Shown here: positions 1-6,876 of the stretch, piece by piece | How positions within the stretch are numbered: the stretch's first letter is position 1 | Layout of the letters: every line of letters begins with the position of its first letter | Source of the DNA: Streptomyces venezuelae | Lineage (GTDB): Bacteria; Actinomycetota; Actinomycetes; Streptomycetales; Streptomycetaceae | Direction: 5' to 3' | NCBI RefSeq assembly: GCF_008642295.1 | Contig: NZ_CP029190.1 | Span: forward strand, 5,563,501 to 5,627,500 | Length of the DNA stretch: 64,000 nucleotides | Program-made: the position numbers and the translations under genes | Notes under the pieces: generated by a model | The model's input: the letters and a program-made list of their open reading frames with translations, nothing else | Database searches by the model: none | Told to the model about the DNA's origin: nothing

Positions 1-2
1 AC

Positions 3-248
3 CAGTTCCGCGGCGACCACAACGCGACCTACGGCGGGATCACCGTCAACATCGACCGCAACTGGCTCGATGTGGCGCTGTCCGGCGCGCTTGAGCCGGA
101 CCCGGTGGCGGACCCGGCGACGGACCCGGATGCCGATTCCGACGCGGACGCCGATGCGGATGCGGATTCCGACACGGACGCGGACGCGGATTCCGACGTG
201 GACACGGATTCCGACTCCGACTCCGACTCGGACTCCGACGACGACTGA
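3..248 (+). CDS. C-terminal end of a protein with an Asp/Ser-rich tail (partial)
   Basis: The gene enters from the left edge, so only about 81 residues are visible and the function cannot be judged. The readable part begins with a polar stretch containing GDHNATYGGITVNIDRNWLD. It then becomes a tail made almost only of Asp, Ser, Ala and a few Thr or Val (PDADSDADADADADSDTDAD-like), ending in DSDSDSDDD before TGA. Such tails are strongly acidic and probably disordered; in secreted proteins they are often calcium-associated spacers. The coding frame is supported by third-position G/C and the uninterrupted read-through to TGA. The family is not recognised. Confidence 0.6.
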   Translation, partial: QFRGDHNATYGGITVNIDRNWLDVALSGALEPDPVADPATDPDADSDADADADADSDTDADADSDVDTDSDSDSDSDSDDD

Positions 249-251
249 CCG

Positions 252-752
252 TCAGCCCTCCCGCGGTGGCTCGTCGTCAGTGCCCCGGCGCAGGGTGCGC
301 AGCCCGCGCGCCGGGGTCCAGGCCCGGATCACCAGGTCGTCGCCATCGACCCCGATGTGGACCACCTCGGTCAGCTCGGCGCGGAACAGGTGGAACGGAT
401 GCTCGGTACCCGTCTCCTCCGCGAACCGGTGCTGCTCCGGCGGGTCGACGACCTCGACGGCCCGGCCGGAGATCCGGACGTCCCCGTCCGGCATGGTCTC
501 GCCCGCCCCCGGGTTGGTGTGCAGCGCGAACCGCGGATCGCGCTGCAGGTCCTTCGCCTTCCGGGATTCCGGCATCATCCCGAGCCACAGCTCGCCGCCC
601 CGGAACTCTGTGTTCAGCCCGGCCACCCGGGGCGATCCGTCCTTGCGGAGGGTGGCCAGGACATGGTGGGGGTACTGCGCGAAGCGGGCCCGTACCGTCG
701 CCGCGAACTCGGGTTCCGCCTGCTCGAACGCTGCCCAGTTGTTCGTCGTCAT
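252..752 (-). CDS. pyridoxamine 5'-phosphate oxidase-fold protein
   Basis: This 166-residue protein has the split beta-barrel (PPOX) signature: VLATLRKDGSPRVAG near residues 30-45, then GGELWLGM, a KAKDLQRDPRFALH segment and VRISGRAVEV. The family binds FMN or F420 and includes oxidases and reductases of small molecules; the substrate cannot be told here. The ATG at 752 (MTTNNWAAFEQ) is chosen because the conserved domain starts about 20 residues later; the open frame continues further upstream but overlaps the PadR gene. It ends three bases after the stop of the converging gene to its left, with little room for a terminator. Confidence 0.85.
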   Translation of the reverse strand: MTTNNWAAFEQAEPEFAATVRARFAQYPHHVLATLRKDGSPRVAGLNTEFRGGELWLGMMPESRKAKDLQRDPRFALHTNPGAGETMPDGDVRISGRAVEVVDPPEQHRFAEETGTEHPFHLFRAELTEVVHIGVDGDDLVIRAWTPARGLRTLRRGTDDEPPREG

Positions 753-811
753 ACGGGTATCCAAGCCCAGGTTCCCCAGACCCGCGGGCGGCGCGCCGCC
801 AAGGGCCGCTC

Positions 812-1387
812 CTACGGGAGCGTGCCGAGCTCCTCGATGTCGGACAGCATGGCAGCCGCCAGGTCGCGCTCGGAGGCGTAGTACCGCTCCGCCCACTTGA
901 GGGTGAGCGCCGGGTACGCCCAGTCCGCCTCCCCGTGGGCCTCTTCCGCGTCGGCCACCGCCCGGCGGCGCATCGACTCCGCGTACTCCTGCTGCTGCAG
1001 GAGGACTTCGCGCATCTGCTCCGGTTCCAGCAGGTGGCCCAGCCAGAGCCGGAGCATCGGCCCGTGCTTGAGCACGGGCGGGTCGACCGGGGCTTCGCGG
1101 GCCCATTCCCGTACGGCGGCCAGCCCCTCGGGGGTGATCCGGTACACCCGTTTGTCGCGGCTGCCGGTCTCCTGGGCGACCATCCGGGACGAGGCGTAAC
1201 CGGCCTGCTCCAGCCGTTTGAGCTCGCTGTAGATCTGGCTGAAGGACGGGCTCCAGTAGAAGAACCGCAGCGACCGGTCCGACCACTTCTTCAGGTCGTA
1301 GCCGGAGAGCTCCTCCCCGAAGGAGAGCAGCCCGAGCACTGCCCAGCTGGTCGCGGGGAGCGTGCGCCTGTTCGTCTCTTCTGCCAC
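812..1387 (-). CDS. PadR-family transcriptional regulator
   Basis: This 191-residue DNA-binding protein has an N-terminal winged helix typical of PadR: AVLGLLSFGEELSGYDLKKW, SFSQIYSELKRLEQAGYASS and the wing KRVYRITPEGLAAVREW. The C-terminal half (about 95-190) is the long helical dimerisation region of the larger PadR subfamily. PadR proteins are usually ligand-released repressors of a neighbouring gene. It diverges from the SDR gene at 1499 across a 111-bp gap holding a perfect inverted repeat, so autoregulation and control of that SDR is the natural inference. The effector is unknown. Confidence 0.88.
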   Translation of the reverse strand: MAEETNRRTLPATSWAVLGLLSFGEELSGYDLKKWSDRSLRFFYWSPSFSQIYSELKRLEQAGYASSRMVAQETGSRDKRVYRITPEGLAAVREWAREAPVDPPVLKHGPMLRLWLGHLLEPEQMREVLLQQQEYAESMRRRAVADAEEAHGEADWAYPALTLKWAERYYASERDLAAAMLSDIEELGTLP

Positions 1388-1451
1388 GCAGCGAAGTCTA
1401 CGACCGGCCCCCGGCGGCCCCCTTCCCTCCGGCAGGAATGACTGCTAGAAG

Positions 1452-1468
1452 TATTCCTATTCGGAATA
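1452..1468. promoter_or_regulatory. inverted repeat TATTCC-N5-GGAATA, candidate PadR operator
   Basis: Perfect 6-bp arms (1452-1457 and 1463-1468) flank TATTC in the gap between the divergent padR and SDR genes. The AT-rich sequence stands out from its GC-rich surroundings and lies 31 bp before the SDR start. Placement and symmetry suggest the binding site of the adjacent PadR protein; this is inference. Confidence 0.5.
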
Positions 1469-1498
1469 TCGACGCATCGACGGACCAACGGAGGTCCC

Positions 1499-2227
1499 GT
1501 GAGCGCACTCGACGGCAAGGTGGTCCTGCTCACCGGCGCCGGCCGCGGCCAGGGCGCGGCCGAAGCGCGCCTCTGTGCGGCGGCCGGGGCCCGGGTCGTG
1601 CTCACCGACGTACGCGAGGAGGAAGGCCGGGCCGTCGCCGCCGAACTCGGCGGCCAGGGGCTGTTCCTCCGCCATGACGTGGCCGATCCGGCGAGCTGGG
1701 ACAGCGTCGTCCGGGCCACCGTGGAAGCCTTCGGCACGGTCTCCGCCCTGGTCAACAACGCCGCCCTGTGGCACACCGCGCATGTGGAGGAGCAGAGCCC
1801 GGAGGGCTTCGAGCGGCTGTTCAGGGTCAACCTGCTCGGCCCCTTCCTCGGCATCCGGGCCGTCGCCCCGGTACTGCGGGCGGCCGGCGGCGGTTCGATC
1901 GTCAACATCTCCTCCACCGCCGGCCTGGTCGGCATCCCGGGCCACGCCGCCTACGGATCCACCAAATTCGGGCTCCGTGGCCTGACCCGCTCGGCCGCAC
2001 TGGACCTGGGCGGGGACCGGATCCGGGTCAACTCGGTACACCCGGGGGCGATCGACACCCCGATGGTGGCGGACGCGGTGGCCGGCCGGGACTGGTCGCA
2101 CCTGCCGCTGGCCCGGATGGGCCGCCCCGAGGAGGTCGGCGAACTGGTCCTGTTCCTCTGCTCGGACGCCTCCTCGTACATCACCGGCGCCGAGTTCACC
2201 GTGGACGGGGGGATGACCACCGCATGA
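1499..2227 (+). CDS. short-chain dehydrogenase/reductase
   Basis: This 242-residue classical SDR has the cofactor glycine motif TGAGRGQG (about 12-19), the NNAA structural motif, the catalytic Ser in NISSTAG and the YGSTK (YxxxK) active site, followed by VNSVHPGAIDTPM. It resembles the 3-alpha/20-beta-hydroxysteroid dehydrogenase-like group, so NAD(P)-dependent alcohol/ketone oxidoreduction is likely, but the substrate is not readable. The GTG at 1499 has a good ribosome site (GGAGGT, 1490-1495). It is probably controlled by the divergent PadR gene. Distance from the steroid blocks leaves any link to them open. Confidence 0.88.
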   Translation: MSALDGKVVLLTGAGRGQGAAEARLCAAAGARVVLTDVREEEGRAVAAELGGQGLFLRHDVADPASWDSVVRATVEAFGTVSALVNNAALWHTAHVEEQSPEGFERLFRVNLLGPFLGIRAVAPVLRAAGGGSIVNISSTAGLVGIPGHAAYGSTKFGLRGLTRSAALDLGGDRIRVNSVHPGAIDTPMVADAVAGRDWSHLPLARMGRPEEVGELVLFLCSDASSYITGAEFTVDGGMTTA

Positions 2228-2269
2228 GCGGCGATGCCCTCTCTCCCGCCGCCCGCGCGCCCGCGCCGC

Positions 2270-3298
2270 CTACCTCAGCCGCCCCGACCGGGTCAGCTGG
2301 TCCAACGGCCGCAGCACACAGCGGTCCAGCAGCAGCGAAGGGCTGATCAGGGTCGAGCCGACCTCGTGCCCCTCCTTGACACAGCCGTACGGGGAGCTGT
2401 GCACCATCCGGTCGCTGCCCACCGCCGAGATCCGGGCCGCCAGCGCCGACTTCCGGGCGCAGACCACCGCCGGCCCGCGCACCTCGTCCGTGAGCCGGCC
2501 GCCCTCGACCCGCCGCACCCACAGCAGCTCCAGCACCACCAGCCCCCGCACCGACCAGCCGCCCACCGGGGTGCCCAGCAGCCAGCCCGCGCCCATCCGC
2601 CGCAGCAGCTCCGCCGGCGGACATGCCCCCGGGGCGACCTCCAGCACGCTGCACCGGGGCAGTGCGGCCCCCGCCGGGCCCCGCCCGTGGCCGGTGCTCC
2701 GCCCGCCGCTCAGCCGCCGGGTCGCCCGGTGGGTCAGCAGCCCCGTCCAGAGTCCGTCCGCCAGCAGGGTGACCGGCCGGGCCGGGGTGCCCTCGTCGTC
2801 GCGCCGGTAGCTGCCCGCGTACGGGCGGGCGCCCGGCCGGTCCCGGACCGTCAGGGGGGCCGCGGTCCACCGGTCGCCCAGCCGCCGGTCGGTGCCGGCC
2901 GCCTGCGCGGCCAGGTAGTTGTCCGCCTCGCTGGTGTGCCCGAAGCACTCGTGGACGAACACCCCGGCCGCGGCCGGCGAGAGCAGCGCCGGCCCGGCCA
3001 GCGGCCCGTCCACCGGCACCCGCTGCGCCACCAGCTCCCGGTCCCTGCGCAACTGTCTTATCCCGTCCGGCAGTTCACGGGCCACATAGCCGCCGTCATA
3101 GGCCGCCACCCCCCACTGCGGGGTATGGCCGTGCCGGGCCGGACCCAGCCGGATGTGCACCCGTATCAGGCCGTCGGCCCGCTCCCGCCGCGCTATCGAG
3201 GCCGCCGGGCCGAACACCCCGGCCGCCTCCCGCAGCCCCGCCGCCAGCAGCTCGTCCACGGCCCGGCCGGCAGCCCCGCCCGTCGTCCGGTCGGCCAC
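2270..3298 (-). CDS. TldD-type metalloprotease, putative RiPP leader peptidase
   Basis: This 342-residue protein carries the TldD zinc motif HECFGH (HExxxH), preceded by GVFVHE as in TldD, and the later TldD-like blocks GTPVGGWSV and GPAVV. TldD normally pairs with TldE to unfold and degrade peptides and mature microcin B17. Here it is the last gene of the RiPP operon, with its GTG four bases after the HEXXH gene stop, and no TldE partner is present. Removal of the leader from the 41-residue precursor is the inferred job. It is somewhat shorter than free-standing TldD (about 480 residues), suggesting a trimmed N-terminal domain. Confidence 0.8.
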   Translation of the reverse strand: MADRTTGGAAGRAVDELLAAGLREAAGVFGPAASIARRERADGLIRVHIRLGPARHGHTPQWGVAAYDGGYVARELPDGIRQLRRDRELVAQRVPVDGPLAGPALLSPAAAGVFVHECFGHTSEADNYLAAQAAGTDRRLGDRWTAAPLTVRDRPGARPYAGSYRRDDEGTPARPVTLLADGLWTGLLTHRATRRLSGGRSTGHGRGPAGAALPRCSVLEVAPGACPPAELLRRMGAGWLLGTPVGGWSVRGLVVLELLWVRRVEGGRLTDEVRGPAVVCARKSALAARISAVGSDRMVHSSPYGCVKEGHEVGSTLISPSLLLDRCVLRPLDQLTRSGRLR

Positions 3299-3301
3299 CG
3301 C

Positions 3302-4357
3302 TCAGCCGCCGCTCAGCCGGCTTATCGCGGCCCGGCAGCCGGCCAGCAGCCGCTCCCCGGCCGGCGTCGGCTCGGCCACCTCCAGCAGGTTCTTCTCCGC
3401 GGTCCGCAGCTGCTCCACCTTCTGCTGCCGGTACCGCTCCAACCGGTCGAGCTCCACCGGATCCCGCTCCACCGCCTGATGCCGCCAGGCCGCGTACGCA
3501 TCGTTGATGAAGGACAGGATGCCGTGCAGGATGTGCCCCAGCGGGCGCTCCGCCCCGACGAACGGCGAATGGTGGGTGGCCTTCGGGTTCCGCACCAGCG
3601 CCACACAGTCCAGCACCCCGCTGAACCGCTGGTGGGTCCCCTCGTGCACCAGCGTCTGGGCCAGCATGTACGCCGGGCGCTCGCTGGTCAGCACCAGCCC
3701 GCGCAACCCGTGCACACTGAAGTTCAGCGGCTTCAGCCCCCGGTGGTTGCCCAGCGCGGCGAACGCCCGGATGTCCCGCCCGGCCAGCGCCAGCCCCTCC
3801 GGCCACTCGGCCGCCAGCAGGTCCGCCGCCGCCTGCAGCCGGGCCGCGAACGCCCCGGCCCGGGCCGCATCCAGCCGCACCGGCCACTCGTCGCCCTCCG
3901 CGACCCAGTCCAGCAGCAGCGAACCCCCGGCGAGTCCCGCACCCGTGACCACCGGAGCCGGCCCGTCCGGCGAGCCCAGCCGCACCACCGCCGGCGCCGC
4001 CCCCGGGTCGTACGCCAGGCAGTCCGCCAGCACCCGCAGCAGCCGCGCCGGGTCCACCGAGCGCGCCTCGGCCCGCCACACCCAGCCCGTCACCTCGGGC
4101 CGCAGCGCCCAGCGCAGGGCCGCATCCACATCCATGGCGTCCAGCAGCTCCCGCACCCGGGTCAGCGCCGGATCCGCCCGGTGTTCCCCGTCCAGCCGCT
4201 GCACCGCCCGCAGCACCCGCACCAGGTACTGCCGGGCCACCACCCGGTTCAGCTGCTCATTGGCCGCCACCGCCGCCGCGTCCTCGGCCAGCACGATCAG
4301 CGCCAGGTCCGGCAGCCCCGCCGCCGACCGGTCCGCCGCCAGGTCCTTCACCCTCAT
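3302..4357 (-). CDS. HEXXH-motif peptide-modifying protein (candidate aKG-dependent beta-hydroxylase)
   Basis: This 351-residue protein has the sequence LVHEGTHQRF around residue 235, matching the HEXXH motif domain found beside RiPP precursors (model TIGR04267). Members of that family have been renamed alpha-ketoglutarate-HExxH peptide beta-hydroxylases after characterisation. Other family-like features are a helical N-terminus and a conserved GNHRGLKPLNFSVHGLRG block before the motif and SFINDAYAAWRH after it. It overlaps the JmjC gene by four bases (ATGA) and so is coupled to it. The likely substrate is the precursor peptide at 11607-11732; hydroxylation is inferred from the family, not from this sequence. 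Confidence 0.8.
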   Translation of the reverse strand: MRVKDLAADRSAAGLPDLALIVLAEDAAAVAANEQLNRVVARQYLVRVLRAVQRLDGEHRADPALTRVRELLDAMDVDAALRWALRPEVTGWVWRAEARSVDPARLLRVLADCLAYDPGAAPAVVRLGSPDGPAPVVTGAGLAGGSLLLDWVAEGDEWPVRLDAARAGAFAARLQAAADLLAAEWPEGLALAGRDIRAFAALGNHRGLKPLNFSVHGLRGLVLTSERPAYMLAQTLVHEGTHQRFSGVLDCVALVRNPKATHHSPFVGAERPLGHILHGILSFINDAYAAWRHQAVERDPVELDRLERYRQQKVEQLRTAEKNLLEVAEPTPAGERLLAGCRAAISRLSGG

Positions 4358-5175
4358 GCCCGTCCCCTTCCGTCCGCCGCCACGTCCGCCGCCACGTCCG
4401 CCGTGACGTCCCGCAACGCCCGTACCAGTGCCTCCTCCAGCCGCTGCGGGTCCTGCGGGCCCACCCCGGCCGGCGGCAGCGGCTCCCACCACGCCCGTTC
4501 CTCGGACAGCCGGCGGAGCAGCGGGCGCAGGTACCGGATCAGGGCGCTCTCCGCATTGCAGGAGAAGGAGACGCTGACCGAGCCCGCCGCCGAAGCTCCC
4601 TCCTCGGCACCCGCCGTCCCCTCGACCCCCTCGTGCGGGGCGAACACCGGCAGGTACAGCACATCGCCGGGCTCCAGCCGGACCCGGAACGGCTCCTCGG
4701 GCAGCCTTCCCGAGGGCACGAACCCCTTCACGTCCAGCATCCGCTTGCGCCGCCGGTCCGGGGAGGTGTGCTCCGGCAGCCCCACCAGCCAGTCCTTCGC
4801 ACCCTGCTGCTGCACCACGAAGTTGTCGCTGTGGTCGAAATGGCAGCCGATGCCCGCACCCCCGCCCCGGGTCACCGACAGGTCTGCGGTGCACTCCCGC
4901 CACCCGAACCGGCCGGCCAGCACCGCACAGGCCGCATCCAGCGCGGGCAGCACGTGCTGCGCCTGGTTCACGAACAACACCTGCCCGTCCTCCCGCCGCC
5001 GGACCTCCGCCCCGGCCGGCTCCTCCCGGGCCAGCCGTGCTTCCAGCGCCTCGATCCGGTCCCAGTCCAGGGCGGGGGAGAGGAACTCGCTTCCGCAGCC
5101 CCGCCACACCACCGGCCGCCGGCGCCAGAAGGTCTCGTAGAACTCGCCGATGTCCAGTACGGCCCGCTCGGTCAT
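4354..5175 (-). CDS. JmjC/cupin-type Fe(II) oxygenase
   Basis: This 273-residue protein has the JmjC/cupin facial triad: HFD in GCHFDHSDNF (about 120-128) and a second histidine in FAPHEG (about 195), with EPGDVLYLP in between as in RoxA-like and cupin-8 oxygenases. GAKDWLVGLPEH resembles the usual GxKxWxL segment. These enzymes use Fe(II) and 2-oxoglutarate to hydroxylate protein or peptide side chains. It sits between the HEXXH gene and an unknown gene, overlapping each by four bases. A second peptide hydroxylase in the same operon is the inference. The C-terminal tail (TADVAADVAADGRGRA) is repetitive and probably disordered. Confidence 0.82.
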   Translation of the reverse strand: MTERAVLDIGEFYETFWRRRPVVWRGCGSEFLSPALDWDRIEALEARLAREEPAGAEVRRREDGQVLFVNQAQHVLPALDAACAVLAGRFGWRECTADLSVTRGGGAGIGCHFDHSDNFVVQQQGAKDWLVGLPEHTSPDRRRKRMLDVKGFVPSGRLPEEPFRVRLEPGDVLYLPVFAPHEGVEGTAGAEEGASAAGSVSVSFSCNAESALIRYLRPLLRRLSEERAWWEPLPPAGVGPQDPQRLEEALVRALRDVTADVAADVAADGRGRA

Positions 5176-5930
5176 CGCAGCCCCCAGTTCCGCAGCCGTG
5201 CCTCCAGGGATTCCCGCACCTTCGGCGCGAGTGATTCCGCCCGGCCCGCCAGGACGGCGACCAGCGCGTCGAACACCGGCCGGGTACCCCGCCCGACCAC
5301 ACAGCGGCCCGGCGCCGCCAGGTAGAGGGTCGGCTCCAGCGCCCAGTCGGCCGGGGCCTCCGCGTATTCGCGGAACGCGCACTGCACCCCGCCGTGCGCG
5401 GCGAACCCGGCCAGCCCCACCGCGAAGGTGGCCTCCGCCCCGGTGGCCACCGCCTGCGCCACCCCGACGGCCGCCTCGTGGTGCACCAGCGGCTCCACCC
5501 CGGCCAGCGGGGGCGGGGACCCGGCCACGAACCGGTGGAAGCACTCCGGCAGCAGCCGCCCGCGCCCGGCTGCCGAGAACGGCACGTCCCGGAACTCCCG
5601 GAACTCCGCCGAGGCCACGAACAGTTCGGCCACCTCGTTCGCGGTCTGCCCGGTCCGCTCACGGATCACCTCCAGCGAGCGGGCGAAGCCCCGGGCCAGC
5701 CCCGGGCCGGTCCCGGTGCCGCCGCTGACCACCTCGGAGCGGATGTTCCGCCCCACCAGGGCGAGTTCGCGGACGTCCACCCGGGAGAAGGCGGCGACCA
5801 GCTCCGGGGCCAGGCCCAGCCGCGGATCGGCCGGCCCGTGCTCGATGAACGCGGCCCGTACCTCCTTGTCGTACAGCAGCCGGTCCAGTACCGCGAGGAT
5901 CCGGTCGTGCCGGTCGTGGTCAGCGGACAC
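5172..5930 (-). CDS. unrecognised protein of the RiPP operon
   Basis: This 252-residue soluble protein belongs to no family I can name. The N-terminal 45 residues (ILAVLDRLLYDKEVRAAF, then LGLAPELVAAF) weakly recall the LigA/Nif11-type helical leader-binding fold. The rest is alanine-rich and helical, with RERTGQTANEVAEL and an LVHHEAAVGVAQAVATG stretch. There are no clear metal motifs beyond scattered His. Its GTG start at 5930 lies 11 bases inside the end of the DUF692 gene, and its end overlaps the JmjC start by four. DUF692 enzymes usually work with a dedicated partner that binds the precursor, so this gene is a candidate for that role; this is inference from position only. Confidence 0.7.
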   Translation of the reverse strand: MSADHDRHDRILAVLDRLLYDKEVRAAFIEHGPADPRLGLAPELVAAFSRVDVRELALVGRNIRSEVVSGGTGTGPGLARGFARSLEVIRERTGQTANEVAELFVASAEFREFRDVPFSAAGRGRLLPECFHRFVAGSPPPLAGVEPLVHHEAAVGVAQAVATGAEATFAVGLAGFAAHGGVQCAFREYAEAPADWALEPTLYLAAPGRCVVGRGTRPVFDALVAVLAGRAESLAPKVRESLEARLRNWGLR

Positions 5931-6876
5931 CGGCACGGGCCTCCTCCTGCCAGGCACGGACCAGCGCGAACAGCCGCTCGGCGTTCGGCCGCGACTTCGG
6001 CACCAGCTCGCCCGCCGCATCGAAGTTCGGGTCCTCGTAGGTGACCCCGGTCAGCCGGGGCATCCGCGGCAGCAGATGGGCCAGCAGGGTCAGCTGCTCG
6101 TCGAGCAGCACCCCGTGGTGCAGGTCCCGGAACCGGCCGTCGACGATCTGGCAGCCCGACAGGTGCACCTCGTGGCACCGGTCCAGCGGCAGCGCCTCCA
6201 GCCCCTCGAACATGCGCTCCCCGGTCCGCCCCATCAGCCACTGGTAGGCGAGGATGTGCCCGATGTCGATGGTGGCGAGGGCGCCGGTCTCGCGGATCAC
6301 CGTGTCGAAGAAGGCGAACGCGTCCATGGTCCCGACCAGGAAGCTGCCGCCCTCGGTGAACCCGGGGAACTCCACCGACAGCGGGGCGTCCAGCCGCCGC
6401 ACCCACTCGCCGACATGGCCGATGCACCGGCGCAGCCCCTCGGCCGTCAGCACCGGGGGCATCGGGTACGGCAGACTGCGCCCGCCCAGCGACCAGATGC
6501 CGAGGTCCTCGATGACCCAGCGGAAGCCGTAGCGCTCGATCAGCGCATTGGTGAACTCCGCGACGGCTTCCTTCCCGTACTCCTCCGGGCTGCCCGTGTT
6601 CAGCATGGTGTGGTGGAAGGCACGCGGCCGGTCCGCCCCGAACAGGCCGAACAGCCGGTCGTAGGCCGGGAAGTAGCGGTCCGGCTCCAGCGGGCCGTAG
6701 TCGATCGGCTGGAAGGCCACGAACATGTAGTCGTAGTCCTGTGCGTGCCGGCCGAGGAAGGCCGCCACCTGGTCCGTGGGCCGGCCCTCCCCGGATTTCT
6801 CGAAGCCGATCCGCTCGCCCCACACCAGGTCCATGCCCAGCCCGAGACCGAGCCGCTCCGTTGCCGCGGCGTCCAT
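5920..6876 (-). CDS. DUF692 multinuclear non-heme iron oxidase (MNIO)
   Basis: This 318-residue TIM-barrel protein shows the DUF692 pattern: GLGLGMDLVW at the start, FHHTMLN, VIEDLGIW, SVEFPG, the metal-binding ATIDIGHI, EVHLSGC, DLHHG and GVTYEDPNFD. The family, which includes MbnB and TglH, holds two or three irons and makes oxidative rearrangements on RiPP precursors, classically at Cys but also at Asp or Asn. The precursor here has no Cys, so a non-Cys reaction is expected. The start at 6876 shares one base with the stop of the radical SAM gene (TGATG). Confidence 0.88.
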   Translation of the reverse strand: MDAAATERLGLGLGMDLVWGERIGFEKSGEGRPTDQVAAFLGRHAQDYDYMFVAFQPIDYGPLEPDRYFPAYDRLFGLFGADRPRAFHHTMLNTGSPEEYGKEAVAEFTNALIERYGFRWVIEDLGIWSLGGRSLPYPMPPVLTAEGLRRCIGHVGEWVRRLDAPLSVEFPGFTEGGSFLVGTMDAFAFFDTVIRETGALATIDIGHILAYQWLMGRTGERMFEGLEALPLDRCHEVHLSGCQIVDGRFRDLHHGVLLDEQLTLLAHLLPRMPRLTGVTYEDPNFDAAGELVPKSRPNAERLFALVRAWQEEARAGVR

